Positions 17,780-30,890 of a stretch of 64,000 bases of DNA are shown here, piece by piece. The position numbers and the translations under genes are program-made. The notes under the pieces are model-generated. The model saw only the letters and a program-made list of their open reading frames with translations, had not been told where the DNA came from and made no database searches. The first letter of the stretch is position 1; each line of letters starts with the position of its first letter. Source of the DNA: Siphonodentalium dalli (lineage: Eukaryota; Mollusca; Scaphopoda; Gadilida; Siphonodentaliidae); contig CP136064.1 of NCBI GenBank assembly GCA_032622095.1, forward strand, positions 43,852,989-43,916,988. The letters run 5' to 3'.

Positions 17780-20047
17780 GCATGGTTTTAAGTGTCCATT
17801 CGGAGAAATAGAAGGTCGATGTTGAACAATGGACCTGTTTTTAAGTCCTGGTAAATTTAGATTATTTCCTAATTGTCATGATGCGAATTTCAGACTGGTA
17901 CGGTGCTCAACTTTATGTGAAAGGATTTCTTTTTTAGATGACGTATTGCAAGTACGTGACAGCTCACGTACATCATGTGTATTAAAAAACATGCTGATTT
18001 CGTGCACATCAGTAGGACCGGTGTTATCACACCAACACGACGTTTCTTCGATTAAGATGGATGAGAGTCGTGTGCAGTATTGCAGCAGAAATCTCATCTA
18101 TTTCAATGAAATACGCCACATGTGCCAGGATGCCTTGGATTGACCATTTCCTATCCCGCCATATCTGCCGCGTGATCGGATCAAGCAGGTCCGCGGTGAT
18201 TTGAACGTTAGTCAATAAAATCGTCGGCGTCAATGCAGGCGTATAATCTCGTGTTGCGCAAGCTAAGCGCTAGCTGCTCTAACTGCGCATGCGCTAACAG
18301 CCGACAATGCGCATCATACTGTTTTTGTGTTTATGGTTCCAATCTGTGTAATCTCATGTTTCTTCCGATAAGAGATCATCTTGTCGCAATGGGAAGTTAC
18401 GTGATATGTCGTGACTTACTGCTTAATATCCCGATAGCGATCTCTTAATTTATACGCCAATCACCGTGTCACGCTAGACATGCGCAGCTATGACATTCGG
18501 GATCTTGTGGGAATATGTGGAACTCAACTCGCGTTATCATAAGTGTTATGTGATGCTATGTGGTGACGGGTTCCCTCTCTCGTTGTCTAAACTCATCAAA
18601 CGAAACTACTGCAGAAATCGTGTGGGTGAACTTGTGACAGGGTATTTGGTGTGTATCCTCACAACTTTTGTTTCTGTAAAAAAAAAAACAGTTGGAAATG
18701 TTATACATGTACCCGACACAACAAGTTACATAATAGGATATTGAGACAGAGGTAGGCTGTCGGTTCGACGGTTTCGGGCCGTCATAATTGAAGGTCCCAT
18801 ACCGTTTCATCAGTTTGACGGTCCCATACCGTTATTTTATGTGCCCATGAAAATTGTCTAAATTAAATATTTTCGTGACTCAAAGTCATGCCGTCAAAAT
18901 TAAATAGTATATTTATCGGCGACCATATTATACGGCAATGACTGCATACAGTATGACTGAATCTTACTCTACTGGTATTTAATATGTATTATTAATGCGG
19001 CATTCATTCTTGGTTATGAAGGGCCGTACGAATTATCATGAGTACGGTACGTAATTCTCATTCCGGATTAAGTTTCCGCTTTATCAATCAGCTCATTTCT
19101 TCGTCATTTTATGATTTATCGTTGATAGCAAACTGTTGTTTTTTGGGAAACTGTTACCTTTTCGGTTGTGGACAGTTGTTAAGACGGTCTGATTTCGGTT
19201 CCTTTGATAACCGGACAAGCTGCAATTCAGCGAATAGCGGCTTAATCATTGACAATTTCCATTAAATTCGAGAGTAGAGATTCATTGTCAATCATGGTAT
19301 GATCCGGGGTCTGACTTCAGTAGACGCATTGCTGATGTTGAAATTGCAGTGTTGTGACTTAGTATCAAAACACTCGCACATTTACTGACACAACAGGATA
19401 CAGGTACAATTAACACAAGCTTCGATGTCAACCAATAGTGACAATAATAACAACAACGACTCAACGAGCAGCTAAACTATTAGAATGATGACAATCCAGT
19501 TGACACTTTTCTTAATCTGATTGTTTCAAAGCACATGCATGTGCATTTACAAGAGAGGATATACATGTACATGTACTGTATGCACCAGTGTAATTCACAA
19601 GAGCTTCAATGTCAACAAAAACACCGTAAACAATGAACTGACGCCGCGCAGTGACGTATGATCACATATCTACAATTCCAACTTTACAATTACACGGACA
19701 AATTCATCCCGTGTTCATCAATTTTCAATGAAACGTGTGGATATGAGACATTGTCATCATTCGCCATGTTATCGTCAAGTTATTACGACAATTTACCGGG
19801 AGTACACCATTGGTTGGTTGTTCTTATCAAACTATCTTTGGCTGACTCACTGATTTTGATACTAAGTCAGTGTCGTGATACCAGTATACAGTTTGATGCA
19901 TCATGCTTTAAAATTCCATGGAAAATGTGCGACTACAGGAGAACATTGTCGCCAAGTCATCGCGCACAGTTATTATGGGATCTGCTGTTGTCTTGAAGGT
20001 TCCAATCCCAACTAGCTATATAGTTGGGATAAATATATAAATTGATA
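17780..20047. other. No gene recognised
   Basis: Anonymous sequence. Blocks with GGTCCCATACCGTTT and related GACGGT/ACCGT words at 18770-18830 recur loosely at 21200-21340. Frames of 104 codons at 17829 and 112 codons at 19658 have no recognisable motif. Confidence 0.45.
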
Positions 20048-20542
20048 TACAGTACCAGTCCAAAGAATTGGTATATTAAGCGCGCTATTTTCGCGCCCAA
20101 TATCGCAATAAAAAAATGCAAGTGGAAACGCTTATAAGCATGTCGCTTGTGATATTATTGCAATATTTTGCGCTTAATATCTCAATATTTTGCTCTTAAT
20201 ATTGCGATTCGCGACATCTTGCGCTCAAAAATTGTGACATTTAAATCAAATTATTGTTTCTTCTATATTGTTTATTTTATAAATAGAGACAATATTTTAG
20301 ATATGTATATAATTATAGTTGTAAATGCTATATGTACATTATATGTACACTATATGCACGGTATTTATCTAATATAAATATAACACTATCGGGTCTGTTT
20401 GAAATTTAGCGCGCTTAGTATCGCAATATGTTGCGTTCAATATTGCAATAATAAGCGCGACAGATATTTGGTAGTGTACTATAATCACGCCTTTTTCTAA
20501 ATTAAGCGCCTAAAAATACCACTTCCTCTGACTGGTACTGTA
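20048..20542. mobile_element. TA-flanked MITE, copy 1
   Basis: Ends CAGTACCAGTC and GACTGGTACTG (20050-20540) are flanked by TA on both sides, as for Tc1/mariner-class insertions. The body is full of GCGCTTAATATTGCGATATT-like words in both orientations and has no transposase. A second copy is at 22572-23094. Confidence 0.85.
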
Positions 20543-22385
20543 TTGTCATGATATACGAATTCACCTGTTAAAACAAAAACTGTGTTTACAAGTGACTGGA
20601 CAATTTCACGCCTTACATGTTACCAAAAAGTATGCCATTAAGATATTTTACTTTTACATGTACATAAATTTGAGTTTTAACTGTGAAACATGTAGCTTTG
20701 TTCTTTTTATGGCTTAAAATGGCATGCCGATTCGTGTTTTAGAATGGTCGAAATTAGTATTACTCATAACTTAATAGTGATGGGTTGGCTTATCAGCTAT
20801 TACTAGTATCGTTTTTTATTAACAGCCATATTTATACAGTAGTTAGTGAAAGGCGAACATATTACGCGTGTGCAGCCTTTTCCGGATTAAATTCTACGAG
20901 GCAGATAACAAGCTTGATCCTCTGCAAACTGCAAAGTTTCATAAGTATTGTCTATCACGTTATGCATGAGGATTTACATTTCATCAAAACTATGATCGTA
21001 CCATAAGAACTAAGATGTATTTTTCAGTTAAGAATAATACTAGTTTCGACCATTCAAAAACATATGAATCATAATGCCTACCGGGAAATCATACATGTAT
21101 TGTCACCATGGGAACCTGGCTAATTATATGGTAAATTAGCAAATTAAGAGCAAAAAATTGGTGTTGATCCATGAAAAATACCATTGGTCTGACCTTTATT
21201 AGTTACGGTCTTGATATTAATTAAACGGTTCTGAACCGTAAAAAATACAATGGTCTGACAGTTATTGGTTACGATCTGGCCGTTACTTAAACGGTTTTAT
21301 ACCGTGGAACATGCTATACGATCTGATCGTATTTAACGGTCAAATGTTGGCAGCGATGTTGCGCTGTATCAGACAGTTGAAACGACGGTATTTTTTCTAA
21401 CAGTGCATGTACCATTTATATAATACGTATGTTGCCATTTGTGTCAATTGTACGTCAATTGCGCTTAATTGTTTGTCGTGATGAACAGCAACAACAACAC
21501 TTGCCGAGATAGCTGGTTATACTTCATATGTTGTATATCATGCGTATACGGTCGATTTATTGCGTGTGCGATAAGAATAATAACAACAACAACAACATCA
21601 ACCACGTTATATGTTGTGGGTCTTTTCTACTTCACTAAATATATTTCTGATAAAAAAAACTTGCGTAGGAAATGTGGGTCATTTGAGTTCAGAACTTCAC
21701 TCTTTATTTCTACATTAGCCCGTTCAACATGTCTACTTGGGACTTAATGAGATATTTGAGTATTGAATTTGTTGCATTCTAAAAGGTACCGCTAATGAAA
21801 TTCATCTACAATTTTGCTTTTGCTGCACAAAATACATGTTCTGTTCTTATGATCGGTGCTATCCAATCTTCCGGTTTCGATTGGTAATTTATGGTTGGGT
21901 GTTAAAAATTTACATAAAATTGTTCGATTTTTGTAGTTAAGTAGGTTGAGATATTTCTCAAAGTAAACTTCGTGTTTAAATGTCTGGTAAATTTCCCCCT
22001 ACTGGAACCGTTGTTCACATCAGCTCTCCAAGTAAATTTTGCCACCTCATATTGTTCTGTTTAAATAATATGTATAATTGATTAGTGATAATTGTTTAAT
22101 TGATACTCATTTCATGGCAGCATATCTTTCCTCATTGTCAGCATTGCCTCACGTTAATTCACCTTGTATTTCATTATACATTCGCAAATTAAAAAGTTTT
22201 TTATCACTAAATTTCCTCAGTTCAAATTACACTTTGTGCATTCATATTCATAATGTTACGTATATTGGTGAGATAACTAACTCATAAACTTGCATATTCA
22301 TATGATTACTACCCAACTAACTGCTATCATTCCTATCGTATTCGCATTCATTCCCGTCGTCGTTACAGTGTATTTATATCATTCT
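20543..22385. other. No gene recognised
   Basis: Anonymous AT-rich sequence between two MITE copies; a CAA repeat lies at 21583-21597. Confidence 0.45.
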
Positions 22386-22420
22386 GGGAATTTCCCAGTT
22401 TTCGTTTCAATCTATAAATA
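22386..22420 (+). promoter_or_regulatory. Possible promoter: kappa-B-like palindrome plus TATA box
   Basis: GGGAATTTCCC at 22386-22396 is a perfect palindrome matching NF-kappa-B/Dorsal sites. TATAAATA follows at 22413-22420. I see no convincing first exon downstream, and the MITE at 22574 would interrupt one, so this remains a candidate only. Confidence 0.3.
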
Positions 22421-22571
22421 GCGTGAAGTCATTGGTAACTTCCGCCTTTCTTCGTTATCATAGTTATCTTCGTTATCTGACGCTGGTTCTGTAACGTCTT
22501 TATTTGAAGTTAGCAGCTACTTACATTCAAGGTAGTTGTGGGTATCAGTTGTGGTTATCACTTATAGGTAG

Positions 22572-23094
22572 TACAGTACCAGTCAGAAGAAGTGGTATAT
22601 TCGGGCGCGCCTTTATTGCGATATTGAGCGCGCTTAATTTCGAAAAATGCGCGATTATAGCGCAATACCAAAAATATGTCGCACTTATTATTGCGATATT
22701 GAGCGCAAAATATTGCGATATTAAGCGCGCAAAATTTCATACAGACCAAATAGTGTGATATTTATATTAGATAAATAATGTGCATATAGTGTATATATAG
22801 TGTATACATACAGCATTTACAACTATAAGTATATACAAATCTAAAACAGTGTCTCTATTAATGCGATAAACAATATAGAAGAAGCAATAATTTGCTTTAA
22901 ATGTCACAATTTTGAGCACAAGATCTCGGAATATTAAGCGTGCGATATCGCAATATTAAGCGCGATATTAAGCGCAAGATATTTCAATAATATCGTAATC
23001 GGCACGCTTATAAGTGTTTCACTTGCAATATTATTGCGATATTGGGCGCGAACATAGTGCGCTTAATGTGCCACTTCTTTTGATTGGTACTGTA
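22572..23094. mobile_element. TA-flanked MITE, copy 2
   Basis: Ends CAGTACCAGTCAGAAGAAG (from 22574) and CTTCTTTTGATTGGTACTG (to 23092), with TA on either side. Same GCGC/AATATTGCGATATT-rich body as copy 1. The 63-codon and 84-codon frames inside it are palindrome artefacts. Confidence 0.85.
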
Positions 23095-23116
23095 CTACAC
23101 ACTGTGGGTCGCGTCG

Positions 23117-23124
23117 TATAAAAG
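23117..23124 (+). promoter_or_regulatory. TATA box candidate next to the MITE
   Basis: TATAAAAG in a GC-rich context (GTCGTATAAAAGGGCCGACG), 23 bp after the MITE end. A GGTCGACGTG block lies about 77 bp downstream. No ORF clearly follows. Confidence 0.25.
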
Positions 23125-26100
23125 GGCCGACGCTACCTACAGTGGGTACACTGCAGATAGGTCAAGATTAACAGTCATTTTGTTGCGTAGTTCGGTCGAC
23201 GTGAAAAAGTAGTAACGTCCCGGACTTGTTTACCGTCTTATGGTGTACTTTTAATGCTTAATTGATTTACTAAGACCCATAACGGGCATTCCAGTTATTA
23301 CCTGGGAAGGAGGTGGGACGAATTCCGAGCTGATCGAAACATTTTCGACACAATCCCACAATGCAACTCCACTTTCATCCGCCACATTTATTAGTTGCCG
23401 AGTCGGGTGAATTATGATTATCGGATGATCGGCTTTTCGTCATTTGATGTTCTAAATTGAAGAGCAGTCAGGTGATGATAGTGAGTGACTATATTTATCT
23501 GATTTGCATCGGTGTAATTACGCTATCGGGAACTTTGGAATAAATATTTATGAAAATTGAGATTGACATTCATTCAGGATCACTGTTCTGTGTTCAGACA
23601 TCAGTCTTGTTCAGTTGTCAATCTCAATGTGACATTGAGATTGAAATGAACTTGATCTTGAAGTTTTGAGTCTTGTCTGTTTTAAAATGAACTTGCTGGT
23701 CGGAAATTGTTCAAACTTCAAACTTAACCAAGTCAACAATGGTGACAGTCATGACAGACTCATTCAGTCAGTGGCATCAACTTGGTGATGCTAGCCCGCT
23801 ATGTGGGATAGCGTCACTAAATTCATCCTCTTGGGACCTCATTCTGCAAATGACAGGCATACTAAACTCAGACTTGAGTGGCATATACTGATAGTGATAC
23901 ACTAACTTACTAATTGATGATTGAATCATTGATGAACTCAACCGAATCAACGTCTCAAGACACCAGTTACTAAGCAAGTGATCAGACTCGGAGACAGAGT
24001 CAGCCTCGACTCGGGAACCAGGTCGTATTAAGTGGTATTAAGTGACTGTATAAATTTCTAATGCCTTAATCATTATTCTATTAAAATATTGAGAGCTATT
24101 TATATCACTCAATTATAGTGTTTTACTTCGGCAGATGCAGCTAGGCATTTTGGTATTAGCCATTATAGTTCATATTTTATTTTGTAAATTTGTTGTTGAA
24201 AAATACCAGATTATTACCCCCCCCCCCCCCCCTACACCTAATTATTTATTATTATCTCAAGATATACTCTCATATTATCATTCAATATGACTGTGCAACT
24301 AAGAAAAACTATCATTGGCATCGGTGACAAGGAACTTTTGTTTTTTCTTCACGGATTAACATTCATTCATCTATGGTGATGGTCAGATGCGGGATTTGAC
24401 AGAACGTCTCAAACTTTCTGCTGAATTTAGCTAGCTGAGCATCCACATTGATGAATGGATGTGAACCAAGAATTCAAGTAAATACCTGCCAACAAGCGCA
24501 ATGAGGATTCAAGTATATTTACATTTATATCAGTTATAATTGATTATTTAAATAGTCATACGTTATTATATTAATACTTGGCTTTTATGTTGGTATATTA
24601 GTATATATGTATGGTTCCCGGAATCAATTATACGATAGTCACTAGTGAACGATATGGCAATCATCGATGGTATAAATACTAAAATTGACGACCTACATGT
24701 AGTAACCTATTATTTGTACCTAAATCTAAACACATGAGTGACTGTGAAGACATCAACATTTTATGTCAGCGTTGCGATTAAATAGTTTACTCCAACCAAC
24801 AAGGTTTCATACGAGATTGCGCCGTCATTACTCTTGGCGAAAATAAGCTATAGTAGCGATGTCAGAATAAAACTCGGAATACATTCATCGAATTTCAACA
24901 TGCCATCGACCCGGAACCATATGTACATATCTATTGTATAATATTTATATATATCTATTGTTTATATAATTTTATATCTCAATATCCTTATGTTATACAT
25001 GTATTAACTTGGGTGAGAGAATAAAGCATTGGAGGTATTACAGTTCAGAATTTTTTGAAATGATTCAATTTATCTCTTCCCACCCCAGCCCTGAAATTAA
25101 TAATTAGCAATTGTCTATGCAACAAAATTTCCTAGTAAGCCAGAAATATTACGTCGGCTAAAAAGCCTAGGATCCACATACATGTAGTTGCATGCTCTAG
25201 AAAAACTTATATAACACCAACAACAATACATACCTGTGTTTAGGGTTACATGGTTTTATATAATTAGGGTAGGTAGGTAGGGATTTTGTTTTGTTTTCCT
25301 AGCTAGGTAAAAATATACCATGATTGGAACCTTTCTATGAGAGATATTTTAATATTTAGACAATTTTCAAACAAAACAAATGCACTAATTAAGCTACCTT
25401 CTGCTCAGCTCTCTAATACAGGCCTTTGCATTTGTTTGTTTCTTGAAAATTGATAATGGATTGGGTCTAAAAATTGATACACACGGACCGGGTAAATTTG
25501 ACAAGAGGAGAAGTATACCGCGCGATGCCAATCGAAACAAGAAGAATTTACGAAAAACTGGTTCCTTTTAGAAAAGGCTTTACATGTGTAACATATACCC
25601 ACAAGTCAACAATAATCAACTTGAGTGTCCTGGAAATGATCTCTTCACCAACTCGAAAACTCACTTAGTTATTCTAACCGGAAATACGATATCCCCGCCA
25701 ATATCACAATGCCGTCTATGGTTAGATGTCGTACCGACACGCCGTACACAGGAAGAAAGTTGAATTATTTAAAATCTGAATTAATATATTAATTTGAACA
25801 TATATTCCATTAATTCAAATTTACATGTCAGTCACTGGGAGTGCATTTGGTGTACGAAAGACGTGTAAATGAAGCGAGCGAGATGTGAGCGAATTGGAAG
25901 AATGTCACTTGATATATAATAATATGTACCTCTGTTTATGTTTACATTCCTTCATTGATGTATGTTTAGTCCAATACAAAAATAAAAATAAAAATATAAA
26001 AAATTTGACAAGAGGAGTGTTATTAAATAGGCCCGTTGACTCAGTCCTCAGATGTCTTAAAGGATTACTCCGGTCTAGACTTTTTTATTATCGATCGCCG

Positions 26101-26989
26101 CTAATCCACTGCGCCCGGTGTTGTAAAGATTTTTGTGAAATGCCGCCCGTAACTGAAGTTTTGCCGATTTATGTTCTATCATGGATTATGCAGTCTCAAT
26201 AGTTAATGTTCTCTCGTGTGACGTCGCGAGTGGCATACAGGGGTAACTTGACCGGGGAGTGTCATGAGATAAGTGTTGTCGACCTCATGATTTAAATGGG
26301 CACTCACAATTAATTTAATTATTGGAATATGGGGGCTAATTTATTGTAATTTTTTTGCCAAATATTACCCGTGCAACGTCGGGTCCACAAGTATATACAT
26401 GTATACTATAGTTCGTGATTGCAGACAGTGAGCATAGTGCGCCTGGTTGAATCGCCAACGGTATGGTGGATTACACCCATCCACAAACTAATTATGCCAT
26501 TTTATGGCATTTTTTGAAAGGGTAGTTAGGCTTGAGACCCCACAGATGAAAATACCGCGCTTCAAGCTTTATGAAATGACGTCACCACTGACCGGACAGA
26601 AATTTCGACCACAGACAGTTTCGCCCCGCCTCCTTCCCTGATTATTGACTTGCCCGGCGACCAACTTGGAGACATTTCTCGTCATAGAAACCTACACAAG
26701 ACCCATATCGATATTATAGTTGATGTATTTCTACTTATTCTGTGATCATTCTTAATAAATGATACCGTTTTGTTATCTGCTATCCGCGGGCTCAAGTAAA
26801 ATAGATTCCAAAGGGTTAGGGCCATCGCGTCGAGAATACAGCCAAGATACACATAACATACAATAATCACAGAATCGAGATAAAGATATCAAGATCACAA
26901 TTTTAGTTATTTGTAACGGCGAGTTGTAGGAAAAACAAGCCACTCTACCATAACAAGCTTCAGATTATTTAAGACCCCCTTCCACGTTA
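23125..26989. other. No gene recognised
   Basis: 3.9 kb with a C-run at 24218-24232 and small local inverted repeats (for example around 23550-23650, GAGATTGACATT with its complement). CCCGTGCAACGTCGGGT at about 26370 resembles the end of an interspersed repeat. No credible exon. Confidence 0.45.
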
Positions 26990-29045
26990 CAATTTGAATT
27001 AATGTATGATACTACACCGCACATAATCCAGAAATTGGTTCGGATTTTCTATTCTTTGAGCATCTATTAAGTGGGATTGATTACACGAAGAGAGGAACTC
27101 TCGAACTGTCAGGTTCTACTTGAAAGATTTCGTGTCAGCACCAGGGCATTAAGTAGACATTCAGATACGTCAACCAAGATCTTTCCAATTCGATTTTTCT
27201 TCATGTTTTTCAGGTGTGCCCAGTATTTCATTAATCGGACTTTAATTTCGATTTCTATGGATTGTCTATCTGATTCACCGTACACCATATATTCTGGTGT
27301 AGACTGCTTCAGGTTCATAACATGTCCGCAGAATTTCTTATGAACTTTCTAGATTATATTTTTGTTACTAAACCCCAATATTCCACTGCCGCACAAAAGA
27401 ACGGTCAAAACGCAATAGTCGAATAATTCAAATATACAATGTAGTTTATACAGATAGACAATTTAAACGTGGTTTACTGATAACAGCATACATTGCTTGT
27501 TTGACAAAATCTTTTTGGCTTCCGAGTAAGAACCAGCGTTTGTCTGTGTTATGCCAAGATAGTTATTTTTTTTTTACGATTGCTATTTCTTTCTTGTCGT
27601 AGGTAAATCGTGTATGTTTGGCGCACTTCGCTTCGATGCCAATAAGATCTTTGTTTTCTCACCATTGACGGTCATTTTCCATTTCTGGCAATATCGGGTT
27701 AACATATCAAGTTAATTTTGTAACTTTTTGGGGGGTTCTGCCATTAAGACCGTGTCATTAGCATATCAAATTAGTTACAGTTTTAAGTATGTATGCAAGT
27801 GCATGTTTCTGGATATGCGTGGATAGCTATTGAAGTCCAGATGCGCCTTGAGTCATAAACGCTTCTAGGTCGTTAATATAAATTGCAAATATGAGAGGGG
27901 ATATGTTCAATACTTGTCTAACTCCGAAAAGGCATGGGAATGTTGCGATCAAGCTATTTCCTAACCGGGCACGAGATTTAATATTCGAGTAAATATTTTT
28001 AACAACTCTTATAAATTTTCCATTTATTCCGGCTAGTAGCAACTTACGCCAAAGACGCTGTCCCCATACTCTATCGATGTCAATGAATACACAATACAGA
28101 TTTATATTCAACTTTCTAGTTATTTCGGTCAGCATGTGTGATATGAAGATATTATCAGCCGTTGAGTATCCTTTTCGAAACCCAGTCTGCTTTTCAGGAA
28201 GGGTTTTACACTGTTCAATATACGCCGATAATCTATTATTGAGAATTTTGGTGAATAGTTTTCCTGTTTCAGCTTAAAATTGCATGTGATAGGTCTGTAG
28301 TTTTTTTGTTTTGTTTTTTGTTTTGTATTTTGTTTTGTTGTTGAGTCATTTGAGATTGATATAGATATATAAGTATAATAATCCCCAGTATACGGCCAAT
28401 TTCCATTACAAGGTTAAACGTTCGGAAAAATATATTAAGTAGGTGCTCTGTGTCCGATTTAATGTATTCGTTCAGTAATTTTTCTTCTCCTGGCGATTTG
28501 TCATTCTTCAAAGATTGTCACGCGGTTTTCAGTTCCTTCTTTATCGGTTTTTCTAATGTATCACTTTTCCTATCACTGAGTTATCATGTAAGATCGTATA
28601 GTCATCTTCATATTCTATACCATTGAGGGAATACACGAACATATTCTATACCATTGAGGGAATACACGAACATATTCTATACCATTGAGGGAATACACGA
28701 ACATATTCTATACCATTGAGGGAATACACGAACATATTCTATACCATTGAGGGAATACACGAACATATTATATACCATTGAGGGAATATACGAACATATT
28801 CTATGCCATTGAGGGAATACACGAACATTTCTAATATTTGGATATCAATATTTGAAGTTGGGCTCTTACATCGGCTGTTTAATTTTTTCCAGAACTGTTT
28901 GGATTATTATACTTCAGTTTGGACATGTGTACAAAGAGAACTTTTCAGTATGAATACTAATGGATTGTTTTAATTCGCGTTTATATTTCCTGGCCTTCTT
29001 TCTCATGTCTTGTTCTGTAACTCCTATAACTGCACGCCGGTATAT
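26990..29045 (-). pseudogene. Decayed LINE (non-LTR retrotransposon) reverse transcriptase
   Basis: Minus-strand pieces in several frames follow ORF2 order. Around 28860-29040 the pre-RT linker (MRKKARKYKRELK); near 28490-28560 ELKTA..SLKNDKSPGE and LLNEYIKS; near 28140-28190 KQTGFRKGYSTADNIF; 27827-28135 the RT core (CVFIDI, GVRQ, SPLIFAIYINDLE). Around 27740 the DTVLMA part of the catalytic box; near 27680 KWKMTVNGEKTKI; and 27109-27318 the post-RT region (KQSTPEYMVYGE, EIEIKVRLMKYW). Frameshifts, stops and an inserted minisatellite make it non-functional. No endonuclease domain is visible. Clade uncertain (jockey/CR1-like group likely). Confidence 0.85.
28608..28828. repeat. 31-bp minisatellite inside LINE coding sequence
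   Basis: About seven copies of a 31-bp unit containing CCATTGAGGGAATACACGAAC, the last ones with one or two changes. On the minus strand a single unit reads as part of the LINE frame (MFVYSLNGIE) and joins the flanking LINE segments on both sides. The array therefore grew from LINE sequence rather than inserting into it. Confidence 0.9.
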
Positions 29046-29932
29046 TTACAACTACGTGGGAAGGTCTATTATTTAAAGGTTCGTTTTGTTTTCTGTGCAA
29101 ATGTTATTGTTTCGTCACAAATGTATCATATACAGCATCAGTTTTAGTTTATGCAATAAGATTGTTCACTTATTCTAATTGGAATGAACTAAATTCAACC
29201 ATAACACCAGGAAATTATCACTCAAAAGTATAGATATCTTGTATTCATTAAAATTTAATTCCCGAATAAACAGAGGCTATAGTAGTGCCCTTTTATCGAA
29301 AGCTGAACTTTATATCACATTTAACTCGGAAATAGCGAATTATTGTGTAATTATCAACATGTAATCACTGACAATCAAGCTATGTAAACATAATTCCTTT
29401 TTTTAGGCACATAATTTATGAAACGCATTCTGAAGACGAAACACTGAGCATAAATTATATCCGCACCAATTCGAATATAAACATATTTGTAAAATGCCAT
29501 GTATGCTATTCCTTTACCTCTGGGTATTGCAGTTATGTCAGAAGCAGTGGCAAAGGAATTGGTCTCAAATGTCAGGGGTCCTTCTCCAAATTTCCTACTA
29601 GCGCCCTTCCCATAGAGATTCATATCGCGGATTATTGTGGATTATTCCATGGGCAACTTAGCATCCCACACTTTGAAACAGTTTAAACTTTTGGAAACAT
29701 AAAATGACAACCAACCATTTGGGAGAACGAATTCCCACTGTATGGCAAGAATTTCTTATTGAAGATATTTTCATGAAATTAGCACACTTTCGCTGAACTT
29801 CTACTAAAATGGGCAATGATGTCAACACAATTATATCTAGGCTCTTCATATAATAACGTTTTACCCTATGACAAAATTACTTCTTTTTTGGCCGTCTGTG
29901 TCCACATTTGATCACTTTACCCAACAGAACGG
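29046..29932. other. No firm gene; one weak exon-like stretch
   Basis: On the minus strand from about 29623 to 29518 an open stretch (with RKFGEGPLTFETNSFATASD) ends at a good splice-donor-like CAGAG/GTAAAG. It has no recognised family and no partner exon, so it is noted at low confidence. The rest is anonymous. Confidence 0.25.
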
Positions 29933-30160
29933 CCCTGTGCAATGCATTCTCTTATATATGCGAGTCGACCATAGGTCGCCTCGCATATATAAGAGAATGC
30001 ATTGGCTTAACACATTAAAAATTATAAAATTGTTAAAGAATGTAAAACAAAATGGTAAAAAGTGTTAAAAAAAGATTTTTTTTAGGCCAATGCATTCTCT
30101 TATATATGCGAGGCGACTTATGGTCAACTCGCATATATAAGAGAATGCATTGGCACAGGG
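29933..30160. mobile_element. Transposon with palindromic terminal repeats, copy 2
   Basis: CCCTGTGC to GCACAGGG, 228 bp, with hairpins at about 29939-30006 and 30086-30154 nearly identical to those of the copy at 12449-12823. The internal spacer is shorter. The flanks differ from copy 1, which shows these are independent insertions. Confidence 0.88.
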
Positions 30161-30749
30161 CATAACTGAAACTATCACAATGTGGTCAAGGAGCCGGTTC
30201 CAATGATATCCATATTTGTATGGTTCTATTGAGACAGACCGAAGATATTTTAGGCTGTTGAAGCTTTATTTGGCCGGTTTTGGCCGGTTTGTTGGGTAAA
30301 GGGTTAAACAGTAGCGACCGTATACGTTCGGTGCAATGTGATTGTTTGCTGCATGCTATAGAAACGTTGAACGGTAAAAATTACATATAGTGTTATGATG
30401 TCAATTCAGATCAGACAGTTTTAGATACCATGCACAAACAGTTGAACTTAAATTCCACAAAGACGTTGTGGGATTGTGAAACTGCTTCGGGTCATGCACT
30501 TATCTGAACTGGGACGGTAACTCTCACGTGGCTGCTACGTCATAATAGTATACAGACCCTTTGACGGAAAACGTTGATATACGGCTCATTAACAGTCTAC
30601 ATGTACCCAGGGGGCGCTGCTAAATATGGCATGACGTCTACCAGTGATTCGCACCACGACATTGCGGACTCAGACTTCGTTTCTCAGGGGTCACATATTG
30701 ACACTACATTTCCTCCGGGTTGTCTGAAAACACAGTGATGCACGACTCT
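30161..30749. other. No gene recognised
   Basis: Anonymous sequence. A TTTGGCCGGTTTTGGCCGG direct repeat lies at about 30269-30288. Confidence 0.4.
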
Positions 30750-30890
30750 CAACATCTATCTGCCACTGTCATCTTGATAAAATATGAACTGAACATAGAC
30801 ACACAATAACCATCAGCATCTGCCACTGTCATCTTGATAAAATATGAACTGAACATAGACACACAATAACCCTCAACATATGCCACTGTC
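30750..30890. repeat. 60-bp tandem repeat, locus 1
   Basis: About 2.4 units with an exact 60-bp period, containing CTGCCACTGTCATCTTGATA and GACACACAATAACC. A G-run follows at 30920-30931. The family recurs at 32188-32350. Confidence 0.85.
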
